From the NCBI RefSeq assembly GCF_009928415.1, contig NZ_JAABNN010000013.1:1-64000 (forward strand): DNA of 64,000 nucleotides, in the 5' to 3' direction. This DNA comes from Bacillus sp. USDA818B3_A (GTDB taxonomy: Bacteria; Bacillota; Bacilli; Bacillales; Cytobacillaceae). Shown piece by piece: positions 43,918 to 52,642 of this stretch. Every line of letters begins with the position of its first letter. Positions within the stretch are counted from its first letter, which is position 1. The position numbers and the translations under genes were made by a program. Under the pieces are notes generated by a model, which ran no database searches, was not told the origin of the DNA, and worked only from the letters and a program-made list of their open reading frames with translations.

Positions 43918-44862
43918 ATGAGCAAAGGTATTTTACAGTATGATGTTGGGGAACAGGTGGAATTATTCCTCCTCATTAAAAGCTCGACAAAAGGGATGGC
44001 AAGTAACGGCAAGCCGTTTTTGACATTAATTCTTCAAGACCAAAGCGGGGAAATTGAGGCAAAGCTCTGGGATGCAGGGGCTGAGGACGAAAAGAATTAT
44101 GCACCGCAAACAATAGTAAAAATAATTGGGGATGTCCACAACTATCGTGGGAAAAGTCAGTTGAAAATCAGGCAAATCCGCAAAACCGGACCTTCAGATG
44201 GAGTAAAGCTCGAGGACTTTCTTGAGACTGCACCACTCAGCCAGGAGGAAATGGTAGGGAAAATAACCCAATATATGTTTGAAATGAAAAATCCAAATAT
44301 CCAGAGGATTACACGTCATTTAATAAAAAAACATCAAAAGGCCTTCCTGGAATATCCTGCTGCTACAAAAAATCACCATGAATTTGTTTCGGGACTAGCC
44401 TATCACGTTGTTAGTATGCTGGATCTGGCCAAAGCAATTGCTTCGTTATATCCTAGTCTCGATAAAGATTTACTCTATGCAGGAGTAATTTTGCATGATA
44501 TGGGAAAGGTTGTTGAGTTATCGGGACCGATTTCAACAGTTTACACCATTGAAGGAAATTTACTTGGGCATATTACGATTATGATCAATGAAATTGGTAA
44601 AGCTGCGGAGGAATTGGGCATTACAGGGGAAGAGGTAATAATCCTTCAGCACTTAGTCTTAAGCCATCATGGTAAAGCAGAGTGGGGCAGCCCTAAACCC
44701 CCATTAATAAAAGAAGCAGAAATTCTTCATTATATCGATAATCTTGATGCAAAGATGAATATGCTTGATAGGGCACTAGAACGTGTAAAACCAGGAGAGT
44801 ATACGGAGCGTGTATTTGCACTAGATAACCGTTCATTCTATAAACCGGTATTTCATAAGTGA
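43918..44862 (+). CDS. yhaM: 3'-5' exoribonuclease YhaM
   Basis: A 314-aa, Mn-dependent 3'-5' exonuclease acting on RNA (and DNA). N-terminal OB fold (about 15-95, [19 protein letters not shown]) for nucleic-acid binding; C-terminal HD phosphohydrolase domain with ILHDMGK, and LSHHG as further metal ligands. ATG 43918 is preferred since it yields exactly the family length and N-terminus MSKGIL; a GTG three codons earlier sits too close to the ribosome site. Third gene of the yhaONM unit. Confidence 0.93.
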   Translation: MSKGILQYDVGEQVELFLLIKSSTKGMASNGKPFLTLILQDQSGEIEAKLWDAGAEDEKNYAPQTIVKIIGDVHNYRGKSQLKIRQIRKTGPSDGVKLEDFLETAPLSQEEMVGKITQYMFEMKNPNIQRITRHLIKKHQKAFLEYPAATKNHHEFVSGLAYHVVSMLDLAKAIASLYPSLDKDLLYAGVILHDMGKVVELSGPISTVYTIEGNLLGHITIMINEIGKAAEELGITGEEVIILQHLVLSHHGKAEWGSPKPPLIKEAEILHYIDNLDAKMNMLDRALERVKPGEYTERVFALDNRSFYKPVFHK

Positions 44863-44864
44863 AT

Positions 44865-44897
44865 AAAAAATAACCCGAAAAGGGTTATTTTTTTTAT
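44865..44897 (+). terminator. intrinsic terminator of yhaONM
   Basis: Stem aataaccc/gggttatt with a four-base gaaa loop and a run of T. Confidence 0.9.
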
Positions 44898-44986
44898 GAA
44901 CAAAAGAATATTTTAACCATCTAGGAATATGTTGTAGTAAAAGAACCCATTAAATGGACAAACCTTAACGAGGGGAGCAGGAGACA

Positions 44987-45175
44987 TTGACTATACCTAT
45001 TTGGATTTATGCAGTTGTAGCGGGAATCGTAATTAGTGCACTAATGGCAATTAAAACAGGCCGGGAAGAACGGCAAGTGGAGATGGAAAGCATCGAGCGT
45101 GAAGGAGAAGTTTATATTAAACGACTCGAGGAAGAGAAGGAAAAACGGGATGAATTGAGAGCAACAGGTGAATAA
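44987..45175 (+). CDS. yhaL: sporulation protein YhaL
   Basis: A 62-aa membrane protein: one N-terminal helix (about 4-21, IWIYAVVAGIVISALMAI) and a highly charged cytoplasmic helix rich in Glu, Lys and Arg. It starts at TTG 44987 after GGAGCAGGAG. In B. subtilis yhaL is a sigma-E gene whose loss mildly affects sporulation. Same location here, between yhaM and prsA. Confidence 0.85.
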   Translation: MTIPIWIYAVVAGIVISALMAIKTGREERQVEMESIEREGEVYIKRLEEEKEKRDELRATGE

Positions 45176-45188
45176 AATAAATTAGTAA

Positions 45189-45217
45189 AGCGGAAGCCTT
45201 TGGAGGCTTCCGCTTTT
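45189..45217. terminator. bidirectional terminator between yhaL and prsA
   Basis: Perfect stem agcggaagcct/aggcttccgct flanked by A- and T-rich ends. Confidence 0.92.
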
Positions 45218-45221
45218 GTTC

Positions 45222-46094
45222 TTATTGTTGTGTAGCAGTTGTGGTATCTAGAGCATTCTTTAAGTCTTCGTCGTTAATTTTTACGTTTGCAGATTTTAGC
45301 TCAGTCTGCATAGCTTTATTGATATCATCACTTGTTAACTTAGATGATTTCACTTGATACTCGATATCACTCTTCATATCATTATAAGATTTTTTCTCTT
45401 TTTTCTCAGTAACCTGAATGATGTGATAACCGAATTGTGATTTTACTGGTGCACTAATTTCATTAACTTTAAGAGCATAAGCAGCCTTGATGAAATCTGC
45501 ATCGTATTGATCTTTATTTGTGTTGGTAATGGTACCTAGATCGCCGCCGTTTGCTGCAGAAGCCGTATCAGTTGAAGATTTTTTGGCAACATCAGCAAAT
45601 TTCGCACCGCCATCAAGTTGTTTCTTAATATCTAGTGCTGTTTTCTCATCTTTAACAAGGATATGGCGAACCTTAATATCAGGCTGATAAGAAGCGTAAT
45701 AATCCTTTAATTCTTTGTCTGTTACCTTAACATTCTTCATTGCTGCTTTTTCTTGTAACATTCCAAGTTTCATGGTCTTCTTTAGGTCTGACTCATCTTT
45801 GTAACCATACTGCGCAAGGGTTGCATCAAAATTTGTGCCAAGCTGTTCTTTTAGATCAGCCACTTTTGCATCCAACTCTTTATCGGTAACTTTGTACTTT
45901 TTGGAAAGTACCTTTTCGTATACAAGCTGCTGAAGGGCTTGTTCACCATATCTGTCCTTCATTGTGTTGTACAGATCTTCTTGAGTTACATCCCCAGCTT
46001 TACTTTCTGCCACTGTATCTGAACTGCTTTGATTACATGCACCTAATGCAAGAACCGCGCCAGCCATTGTAAGGGCTAAAATCCATTTTTTCAT
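45222..46094 (-). CDS. prsA: post-translocation foldase PrsA (lipoprotein PPIase)
   Basis: A 290-aa membrane-anchored peptidyl-prolyl isomerase that folds secreted proteins at the outer face of the membrane. Lipobox LGAC with Cys20 as the lipidation site; N- and C-terminal helical chaperone regions; central parvulin domain (about 130-225) with VRHILVKDEK, GGDLGTI and FGYHIIQV. Essential in B. subtilis. Normal length. Confidence 0.95.
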   Translation of the reverse strand: MKKWILALTMAGAVLALGACNQSSSDTVAESKAGDVTQEDLYNTMKDRYGEQALQQLVYEKVLSKKYKVTDKELDAKVADLKEQLGTNFDATLAQYGYKDESDLKKTMKLGMLQEKAAMKNVKVTDKELKDYYASYQPDIKVRHILVKDEKTALDIKKQLDGGAKFADVAKKSSTDTASAANGGDLGTITNTNKDQYDADFIKAAYALKVNEISAPVKSQFGYHIIQVTEKKEKKSYNDMKSDIEYQVKSSKLTSDDINKAMQTELKSANVKINDEDLKNALDTTTATQQ

Positions 46095-46304
46095 GCTGAA
46101 TCTCTCCTAATTAGTAATTGGTTTGTCCACAATGTTTACTATATCATAAATGGTTACAGGTGCAAAAATAAAAGATGTAAGTGTTTTTATAAAATTTCAA
46201 AAAAAGACTCACGGACTTTTCCATAAAAAAATAAGTTAAGCGCCTAAACGCAATGACCACTTGTTGAATAGTATATCTTAGCAAATGAAAAAGGAGGTTT
46301 TAAG

Positions 46305-46391
46305 ATGAGTGGTGGATATGGTGGAGGCTTCGCTCTAATTGTAGTCCTTTTCATCCTGTTGATTATTGTTGGGGCTTCTTGGGTTTATTAA
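46305..46391 (+). CDS. YjcZ-type sporulation micro-protein, first copy
   Basis: A 28-residue protein: a Gly/Tyr-rich start (MSGGYGGGFA) followed by one hydrophobic helix ending in SWVY. This is the YjcZ-like family found in Bacillaceae spores. An AAAGGAGG ribosome site sits six bases before the ATG. It is followed by a near copy at 46425, a local duplication. Confidence 0.85.
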   Translation: MSGGYGGGFALIVVLFILLIIVGASWVY

Positions 46392-46424
46392 TTTAAGGAA
46401 ATGACAGCGAGAGGAGGTAACTAA

Positions 46425-46520
46425 ATGTCCGGTGCAGCAGGAGGTTACGGTGGAGGATTTGCATTAGTTGTAGTCCTTTTCATCTTATTAATTATCATTG
46501 GAGCTTCATGGATTTATTAA
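46425..46520 (+). CDS. YjcZ-type sporulation micro-protein, second copy
   Basis: A 31-residue paralogue of the preceding gene, beginning MSGAAGGYGGGFA and ending SWIY, with a GAGGAGG ribosome site. The helices of both copies are almost the same, differing by conservative changes. Probably co-transcribed with the first copy; a shared terminator follows. Confidence 0.85.
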   Translation: MSGAAGGYGGGFALVVVLFILLIIIGASWIY

Positions 46521-46539
46521 GAATCTAAAAGCAAACAAA

Positions 46540-46575
46540 AGCGATGAGAATTAACTCATCGCTTCGCTTTTTATT
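46540..46575 (+). terminator. terminator after the tandem YjcZ genes
   Basis: Stem agcgatgag/ctcatcgct with six-base loop, then a T-rich tract. Confidence 0.88.
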
Positions 46576-46615
46576 TATAATAGTAATATTGCAACCCTAA
46601 CATAAATCTTAATGA

Positions 46616-46795
46616 TTATGTATAAAGGATTTCCAAATAAGATGAAATTAATAAAATCGTTATGAGTACATTAATGGTCCGGAATACCTTATGCTGGTTT
46701 TCCTCGGGTATTTCCTTTTGGATACAAAGGGAATTGGTCATTTTATTTACATAGAATAAAATAAAAATAGCAAAAACAATAAAAATGGAGATCAT
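46616..46795 (-). CDS. 59-residue two-helix membrane protein
   Basis: Two hydrophobic segments (about 2-17, ISIFIVFAIFILFYV, and 40-52, INVLITILLIS) separated by a charged loop with one Cys (NSLCIQKEIPEENQHK). It has an AGGAGGG ribosome site nine bases before the ATG, which supports translation. Antiparallel to the YjcZ pair. No family recognised. Confidence 0.65.
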   Translation of the reverse strand: MISIFIVFAIFILFYVNKMTNSLCIQKEIPEENQHKVFRTINVLITILLISSYLEILYT

Positions 46796-47048
46796 CGATG
46801 ATTCCCTCCTAGATGGATTACTAAGATTTTTATCAGCGATTGATTAAAGAATATCACTGATCAAATGATAAATAAGCTTTCCGCTATTTTATAGAATAGC
46901 AAAAAACTTAAAAAAAAGATAGTAAAAAAGGATGGAAGTTTTATAGTATGGCATTTTATCTTTGAATTTTTAAGAAAAAGGGTTTACCTGCCTCTTTAAA
47001 AAGTGAATAATGAACATAGTAAAGCGGAATGAAAAGAGGCGCAAATAT

Positions 47049-47387
47049 ATGAATGAACTTGAAGTGCTATTGCAAAGAATCAATCTTCTTGAATTTCATC
47101 AGAAACTCATGGTAAAGGTTCTAACCAATCCTAATAATGATTTTTATAGGTTAATTATTGAAAACGGGATTACAGAGAAGGAAACGAATGCTTTTTACCA
47201 GTTATGCGAAAAAATAAGCATAAAATGGGCAGAACAAAAAGCGGAAGGCTACGTTAATTTCCATCCGCTTCTGAAGGAATTATCAGCTTTGTTACCAGCT
47301 AATTTAAGCATCGAAGAGGTCATTAAGGCCTGCTTGAAGCAGGGATTATACGAGCCTCTTTTTCGTGAGTTGCAAAAGTACCTATAA
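47049..47387 (+). CDS. yhaI: DUF1878 protein YhaI
   Basis: A 112-aa soluble helical protein (MNELEVLLQRINLLEFHQKL start) of the YhaI family, function unknown. ATG 47049 is chosen because AAAGAGG lies nine bases upstream and the length then equals B. subtilis YhaI (about 113 aa). It converges on hpr with only eight bases between the stops. Confidence 0.85.
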   Translation: MNELEVLLQRINLLEFHQKLMVKVLTNPNNDFYRLIIENGITEKETNAFYQLCEKISIKWAEQKAEGYVNFHPLLKELSALLPANLSIEEVIKACLKQGLYEPLFRELQKYL

Positions 47388-47395
47388 AGTTTAGG

Positions 47396-47977
47396 CTAAA
47401 CTAATTCTTGTTCTGTTTTTTTAGCCTTTTTTAAAGTGCCATTTTCCTCAACAAACTCACTTTCAATATTATGAAACGAACGCTCAAAGATTTCCATAAA
47501 ATCTTCGCCATAAATATTACGGACAATGGCCATCATCTCAATAATATCCGGAAACTTGCCATATAATTCACGAAGCGGTAGGGCCCCTGAAAAAGCAGCA
47601 TTTCCATTTGGCTCATAAGATTCCATTGATTTAAGAAGGATCTCTTCTCCCTGTTCTGTGAGTTGAATATAGGTATTACGCTTGTCATTTTCTTTTTTTG
47701 AAAATTTCAGCAATCCCCGTTCTTCTAACTTTTTTGAAAAATTAAAAGCTGTTGAGACATGCATGACCCCAAATTTTGCAACGTCTGAGATGGAAGCTCC
47801 ATTTAAATGATAAGCAATCCAGAGAATATGGTGTTCATTAATATTCAAGTCATAGGGTTTAATCCATTGCTGCCAATCTTTCTCAATTGATTTCCATAGC
47901 GCTTTGCTTAATTGTGTAATTCGTTGACTAAAAATCATCGCTTCCTTTAACGAATATTGTTTCTCGGTCATCCCCAT
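47396..47977 (-). CDS. hpr: MarR-family transition-state regulator Hpr/ScoC
   Basis: About 193 aa. Represses extracellular protease, peptide-transport and sporulation genes in B. subtilis. Strongly conserved N-terminal part [20 protein letters not shown], recognition region [20 protein letters not shown] and wing [11 protein letters not shown]. The C-terminal tail is shorter than in B. subtilis (203 aa). The start could be ATG 47977 or 47971; the GTG at 47983 overlaps the ribosome site AGGTG. Confidence 0.93.
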   Translation of the reverse strand: MGMTEKQYSLKEAMIFSQRITQLSKALWKSIEKDWQQWIKPYDLNINEHHILWIAYHLNGASISDVAKFGVMHVSTAFNFSKKLEERGLLKFSKKENDKRNTYIQLTEQGEEILLKSMESYEPNGNAAFSGALPLRELYGKFPDIIEMMAIVRNIYGEDFMEIFERSFHNIESEFVEENGTLKKAKKTEQELV

Positions 47978-48120
47978 TTTCACCTACTTTTAATTTCTCT
48001 ATTTTCATTATGCCAATAAAATAAAAATTAATAAAGTATAAATTCACAAAATTTTTAGAAATCACGCAATTTTTACCTTGATTTTTAAAAATTTTGAGAA
48101 TTATTGCTAATTGAGCGGTT

Positions 48121-48483
48121 TTATTTACCTGAATTTGAAATTTCCTCTTCCAATTCGTGAATGGTTTCCTTCATTTCAACTATCTCTTTTTGAAGATCTT
48201 GCTGGTGAGGACGAATTTCTTTTTCCCAATTGGCTAGCACGATTTTAACTTCAGATAAAAAGGTTGAAATTTGTGCACGTCCTTCTTTTGTTGCATCGAC
48301 TAAAGCATCTTTAAGGTCTAATAGGTTCTTTTTAATATTCTGTAGTTGATCCGTTACAAGTTGGGAATTTTTTCTTAATTGGGTCCTGGTTACCTTGCCT
48401 GAATTTGGCGCAGTTAGTAAAAAACTGATACCAGCAGCAAGTCCTCCTGTCATTAATCCGAATAGAAATGGTTTTAGTTTCAT
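48121..48483 (-). CDS. yhaH: YtxH-domain protein YhaH
   Basis: About 120 aa: an N-terminal Gly-rich hydrophobic helix (FLFGLMTGGLAAGISFLLTAP) followed by the YtxH motif SGKVTR and a long charged amphipathic helix. Membrane-associated, general-stress or cell-envelope related in B. subtilis, where yhaH is also next to hpr. ATG 48483 matches the family N-terminus; six upstream codons lack a proper ribosome site. Confidence 0.85.
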   Translation of the reverse strand: MKLKPFLFGLMTGGLAAGISFLLTAPNSGKVTRTQLRKNSQLVTDQLQNIKKNLLDLKDALVDATKEGRAQISTFLSEVKIVLANWEKEIRPHQQDLQKEIVEMKETIHELEEEISNSGK

Positions 48484-48618
48484 TTTTCCTACTTCCTCCA
48501 ATTAGACAAATCTCCTTTAGCTCCCCTTAATAAGTCTTTCATATGAATGGGGGCTAAATCATATAAATAGTTACAACCATTGTGGTACGAAATATTTAAC
48601 AAAGCAGGGGGTTTAGCC

Positions 48619-48810
48619 ATGAAAACTGCAGCTGTCACATTTTTTATCTTAACTGTACTGATGCTTTTAGGTACGTTTAAAAATTTATTCGCCTTAACGA
48701 GGCCTGGTGTTTATCCACCAAAACAAATATTAAAAAAAAGAGCTGCAGGGCTTGCCGGCTTTGCAATCATTTGTTTGTTAATTGCAATTTTACTGTCTTA
48801 TTTATCATAG
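48619..48810 (+). CDS. 63-residue two-helix membrane protein
   Basis: Two hydrophobic helices (about 4-20 and 42-61) joined by a basic loop (RPGVYPPKQILKKRA). ATG 48619 lies seven bases after GCAGGGGG, the reason for preferring it over the longer frame. Divergent from yhaH and convergent with trpP. Family not recognised. Confidence 0.7.
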   Translation: MKTAAVTFFILTVLMLLGTFKNLFALTRPGVYPPKQILKKRAAGLAGFAIICLLIAILLSYLS

Positions 48811-48863
48811 AAGTAATTTAAGAAAAGAACCCATAGGGTTCTTTTCTTAAAGCGATCACGTAA

Positions 48864-49394
48864 TTACTTTTGAATCACGGTAGCTGATGTTGTTAATTTA
48901 GTTCTTTTCACAATCGATTGAGCTATTGGATACAAAATAACCATTACGATAGTATTTAGTACAGTTGCGGGTAATACAGCTGCTACGAATAATGCTGTGA
49001 ATGGGGCAGGTAACCCTGCGATAAAGGATGCTGCACCTAAAAATACACTTCCTGAGACTAATGTGCCGATAGCTGTTAAGGCTCCCACACTAATAATCGA
49101 ATTTTGGTATTTCCTTAGTACTAAAAATAGACCAAAAAAGACTAATGCAGTGATCGGCTTATCAATCATATTAGGGAATGTTCCCCCAGGAAAACTTGTT
49201 GTAATGCCAGATAATACACCAGTTACAATCGCGAGCAGCATGACGCTTTTAATCTCCGGAATGAGTATAATTCCTAAAAACATCATTGCAAGCATCATAT
49301 CCGGTTTAATACTAAGGAACGCTGGCATTACGGTATGCAAGACGACACCCATTCCCGCCAAAAGTGCTAATACCACAAGATTCTTTGTATTCAT
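48864..49394 (-). CDS. trpP: tryptophan transporter TrpP
   Basis: A 176-aa membrane protein with about five helices, matching B. subtilis TrpP (YhaG, 172 aa), a tryptophan importer component. The conserved SFPGGTFPNMIDKPITALVF segment is diagnostic. Its ribosome site AGAGGAGAG is embedded in six UAG/GAG triplets, so translation is very probably repressed by tryptophan-loaded TRAP. Confidence 0.92.
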   Translation of the reverse strand: MNTKNLVVLALLAGMGVVLHTVMPAFLSIKPDMMLAMMFLGIILIPEIKSVMLLAIVTGVLSGITTSFPGGTFPNMIDKPITALVFFGLFLVLRKYQNSIISVGALTAIGTLVSGSVFLGAASFIAGLPAPFTALFVAAVLPATVLNTIVMVILYPIAQSIVKRTKLTTSATVIQK

Positions 49395-49396
49395 TT

Positions 49397-49424
49397 CTCA
49401 TCTCTCCTCTGCTATCCTAAGCTA
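49397..49424 (-). promoter_or_regulatory. TRAP-binding site over the trpP ribosome site
   Basis: On the mRNA the triplets UAG, UAG, UAG, GAG, GAG, GAG occur with exactly two bases between each, ending two bases before the AUG. This is the signature of the 11-mer trp RNA-binding attenuation protein and covers the ribosome site. A TATAAT -10 box lies further upstream. Confidence 0.9.
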
Positions 49425-49551
49425 ATGTTTGGTCCTTCCTGCAGTGCACTCATTGCCTGCAGCGAAAAACTTAAACTCATTATAACATACTAATATAATT
49501 TTGATAAAGAAATAATTTTCAGAAAACTTGCGTTTAAACAGCAAATATAGG

Positions 49552-49971
49552 CTAAATTTGTTCTTTTATTTTTGCAGCCATGTCTTGTAATACTTGTGGG
49601 GTATAATCACTTTGATTGTTTTTCCAAACGGCACCAAAGCCATCACCTTTACCATAACGCGGGATTAAATGCAGATGGAAGTGAAAGACGGATTGCCCGG
49701 CATGTTCCCCGTTATTATTAACTGAGTTTAAACCTATCGGTTCAAATTCTTTCTTTAAAGCATTTGCAATAGAAGGCACCACTTCATAAAGGTTTCTGGC
49801 GATTTCTGGTGTGAGTTCATAAAGGTTTTCCTTATGTACTTTCGGAATAACAAGGGTATGGCCCTTTGTCACTTGGCTGATATCTAAAAATGCTAAAACA
49901 TGTTCATTTTCAAATACCTTTGCAGCAGGGATTTCTCCATTGACAATTTTGCAAAAAATACAATCACTCAT
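49552..49971 (-). CDS. hit: HIT-family nucleotide hydrolase
   Basis: A 139-aa histidine-triad protein hydrolysing or transferring nucleotide monophosphates (adenosine phosphoramidase or Ap4A type). Zinc-binding cysteines CIFCKI at the N-terminus, DISQVTKGHTLVIPK, and the catalytic triad HFHLHLIPR. Near ecsA in B. subtilis too, in the opposite direction. Confidence 0.93.
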   Translation of the reverse strand: MSDCIFCKIVNGEIPAAKVFENEHVLAFLDISQVTKGHTLVIPKVHKENLYELTPEIARNLYEVVPSIANALKKEFEPIGLNSVNNNGEHAGQSVFHFHLHLIPRYGKGDGFGAVWKNNQSDYTPQVLQDMAAKIKEQI

Positions 49972-50097
49972 ACATACAGCCCCTTTTTCAAAAAAATGTT
50001 TGTATTATTTTACCATGATTACGAGTAAAAGAAAAAGACAGGATCCGCGTGGAATCCTGCCTTCCCGAAGGGGAATGCTTCAAACTGGGTTCATTCA

Positions 50098-50126
50098 GGA
50101 ATGTTCTTTGATAAACACCTCATTTT
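50098..50126 (+). repeat. 29-bp direct repeat, copy 1 (hit-ecsA interval)
   Basis: Starts ggaatgttctttgat and ends aaacacctcatttt. Its aaacacctc pairs with gagtgttt (50132-50139), followed by seven T, a terminator-like hairpin. Confidence 0.7.
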
Positions 50127-50214
50127 TCGTAGAGTGTTTTTTTATAAAGATACATCATTGTTCAAGCTGACCATCCCCTATATGTTTTTATTGGTTACCT
50201 AACCTTTAAAAACA

Positions 50215-50243
50215 GGACGTAGTCTGCGGTAAACACCTCATTT
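50215..50243 (+). repeat. 29-bp direct repeat, copy 2 (hit-ecsA interval)
   Basis: Starts ggacgtagtctgcgg and ends taaacacctcattt. A shorter hairpin (aaaca/tgttt) and a T-tract follow. Confidence 0.7.
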
Positions 50244-50363
50244 GTTGTTTATTTTTTTAAGATAAACAGTTGGTGTTACTTGAACTCTAAATGGTTACCA
50301 TGCACATTGTACAAAACAACCATCCCCTTTTTCTGAATCGTTTAGAAGCTCACTTGTTTGAAA

Positions 50364-50392
50364 GGAAATTGTCTTTGACAGACACCTCATCT
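50364..50392 (+). repeat. 29-bp direct repeat, copy 3 (hit-ecsA interval)
   Basis: Starts ggaaattgtctttga and ends cagacacctcatct. A tcatc/gatga hairpin follows without a T-tract. Confidence 0.65.
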
Positions 50393-50598
50393 CAATTTTT
50401 GATGAATCACTTCATCGGAATAAGTTATTTCCCCTTCGAATATTATGATATCCACTTAATAAAGTTTTATACAAAACATGTGAAGAAAAGTTGAAAACTA
50501 TTTTTATCGGTGGTTATTTGATAAAATTAGAAAAAATGGAATTCATGATAGTTAATTTCTAGTACAAGCGATAAACTTCAACGGAAGGACGTTTTGAC

Positions 50599-51339
50599 AT
50601 GGCTTTATTAACGATTGATCATCTTGTGGGAGGGTATACAAGAAATCCTGTCTTAAAAGATGTTTCTTTTGATGTAAACGAAAAAGAAATAGTTGGTCTC
50701 ATTGGTTTAAATGGGGCGGGGAAAAGTACCACCATTAAACATATTATCGGGTTAATGGAACCACATAAAGGTACGATTAAAATTAACGGTCAGTCCTTTA
50801 TAGAAAATAAAGAAACCTATCGCCGCTTATTGACTTATGTTCCAGAGACTCCGGTTTTATATGAGGAGCTGACATTGGATGAGCACCTAAGACTGACCGC
50901 GATGGCATATGGATTAGATGAGTCTGCATATAAAGAAAGGATTGCTCCATTGCTCTCGGAATTTCGGATGGAAAAACGTTTAAAATGGTTTCCGGCCCAT
51001 TTTTCGAAGGGGATGAAACAAAAGGTCATGATTATGTGTGCCTTTTTGGTTCAGCCGTCTCTGTATATTGTAGACGAACCATTTGTGGGATTGGATCCCC
51101 TTGGGATCCAATCACTTCTTGACTTAATGAAAAAAATGAAGGAAAACGGTGCCGGCATACTCATGTCTACACATATACTTGCCACAGCAGAAAAATACTG
51201 TGACCGTTTTGTCATTTTACATGAAGGGAAAATCCGCGCCAAAGGTACACTTAGTGAACTGAGGGAACAATTCTCGATGCCAGCAGCTTCTTTAGATGAT
51301 TTGTATATTCAATTAACAAAGGAAGAAAATTATGTTTGA
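50599..51339 (+). CDS. ecsA: ABC transporter ATPase EcsA
   Basis: A 246-aa ATPase of the Ecs system, which in B. subtilis affects protein secretion, competence and regulated intramembrane proteolysis by RasP. Walker A GLNGAGKST, signature FSKGMKQKVMIM, Walker B LYIVDEPFVGLDP and switch His STHILATAE. The ribosome site GGAAGGA precedes the ATG. It overlaps ecsB by eight bases. Confidence 0.95.
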   Translation: MALLTIDHLVGGYTRNPVLKDVSFDVNEKEIVGLIGLNGAGKSTTIKHIIGLMEPHKGTIKINGQSFIENKETYRRLLTYVPETPVLYEELTLDEHLRLTAMAYGLDESAYKERIAPLLSEFRMEKRLKWFPAHFSKGMKQKVMIMCAFLVQPSLYIVDEPFVGLDPLGIQSLLDLMKKMKENGAGILMSTHILATAEKYCDRFVILHEGKIRAKGTLSELREQFSMPAASLDDLYIQLTKEENYV

Positions 51340-52543
51340 CGAAAATAAGCTTTGGAGAGACCGGGCCGGCGGCCGCATGAAGGATTTAAGCAGATATTTA
51401 CGCTATATTTTCAATGGTCATCTGGTCATTGTTCTGCTATTTTTGATTGGAACCGCGGCATTTTATTACCAGGAATGGATTAAGAATTTATCAACAAGTT
51501 TCCCAGCCGAGCTAGTTTTAGCTGTGATACTCGGTTTATTTGTTACATATAGTCCTGTTTATAATTTTCTGCTTGAAGCAGATAAGGTGTTCTTACTACC
51601 GCTAGAGGAGAAATTAAAAGGGTATTTCCTGCGTTCCGGGTTTGCAAGCATCGTCCTGCAAGGGTATATCTTATTAATGGTTTTTGCTGTTTTAATGCCT
51701 ATGTATGCGCATGTCAACGGGAACGGATTTGGTTCCTTTATCCCTTTTTTCTTGATATTGCTTCTGGTGAAGGCTTGGAATTTAGCATCCGCATGGAAAA
51801 TCCTTTTTTTTGTGGAGCTCTCCGTTCAACGCTGGGATTTTATCGTTCGCTATTTAATAAATACCATATTCGCGTATCTATTGTTTAAAGAGGCAAATCT
51901 TTTTATCCTCTTGGCAATTGGATTAATTATGGTCTTTTATTATTACTCCTTTCATGTTCGAACGTTCAAAATGGGGTTAAAATGGGATCAATTGATTGAG
52001 GCAGAAGAAAAGAGGATGGCATCTTTTTATCGGTTAGCCAATTTATTTACAGATGTACCAAAATTAAAAGATACCGTTAAGAGAAGAAAATACCTTGATT
52101 TTTTCATCAGTAAAATTCCATTTCTTCAAGAGAAAACATATTTGTATTTGTTTTCAAGAACGTTTTTGCGCTCCTCCGACTATCTAGGACTTTTTGTACG
52201 CTTAACGGTTATAGGGGCAATTGGGATCTATTTTATTTCATTCGGAATTGGACAACTATTACTTACCATCTTATTTCTATACTTAACGGGATTTCAGCTG
52301 CTGCCTCTATGGAATCACCATCAAAATAAACTGTGGGTCGACTTATATCCAGTTCCACAGCAAGAGAAGACTGCTTCTTTCCATTTTTTATTAATGATAA
52401 TATTAGTGATTCAAACCTTCATTTTCGCGATATTCATTATGATAAAGGGAGAATGGTTCTATTCTCTGCTTGCTTTAGGCTTAGGTGTGGTGTTTAGCTA
52501 TGTATTTGTTTATTCGTATAGTAAAAGCCGCTTAAGAAAATAA
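51332..52543 (+). CDS. ecsB: Ecs transporter membrane subunit EcsB
   Basis: A 403-aa polytopic membrane protein with about eight to ten helices, partner of EcsA. The starting ATG overlaps the ecsA end (translational coupling) after AAGGAAG. Conserved features include the early YLRYIFNGHLVIVLLF segment and FLLEADKVFLLPLEEK. A strong terminator follows, so ecsC has separate or read-through expression. Confidence 0.93.
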   Translation: MFDENKLWRDRAGGRMKDLSRYLRYIFNGHLVIVLLFLIGTAAFYYQEWIKNLSTSFPAELVLAVILGLFVTYSPVYNFLLEADKVFLLPLEEKLKGYFLRSGFASIVLQGYILLMVFAVLMPMYAHVNGNGFGSFIPFFLILLLVKAWNLASAWKILFFVELSVQRWDFIVRYLINTIFAYLLFKEANLFILLAIGLIMVFYYYSFHVRTFKMGLKWDQLIEAEEKRMASFYRLANLFTDVPKLKDTVKRRKYLDFFISKIPFLQEKTYLYLFSRTFLRSSDYLGLFVRLTVIGAIGIYFISFGIGQLLLTILFLYLTGFQLLPLWNHHQNKLWVDLYPVPQQEKTASFHFLLMIILVIQTFIFAIFIMIKGEWFYSLLALGLGVVFSYVFVYSYSKSRLRK

Positions 52544-52553
52544 TCGAATGACT

Positions 52554-52580
52554 TCCCCCTTTATGGGGGATTTTTTTTTT
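52554..52580 (+). terminator. intrinsic terminator after ecsB
   Basis: Stem tccccc/ggggga with five-base loop and ten T. Confidence 0.9.
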
Positions 52581-52642
52581 GAAACTATTGGACGGTTCCC
52601 ACGTATTGAAACATAAATATTAAGTGAAAGGAGAGGGTCCTC

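Larger units (their letters stand above)
49972..50598. other. 627-bp non-coding hit-ecsA interval with repeats and hairpins
   Basis: No frame here has a ribosome site or family resemblance. The interval contains three 29-bp direct repeats (50098, 50215, 50364), two hairpin-plus-T-tract structures after the first two repeats, and two copies of ccatcccc (50171, 50320). A long 5' leader for ecsA, or one or more small RNA genes, would explain it. Confidence 0.6.

Noticed and set aside
49940-50170. A 76-codon plus-strand frame over the hit start
   Set aside because: It overlaps the hit start antisense, lacks a ribosome site and its product has no protein-like pattern.
50291-50494. A 67-codon frame in the hit-ecsA gap
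   Set aside because: No ribosome site, unusual composition, and it runs through repeat copy 3; treated as non-coding.
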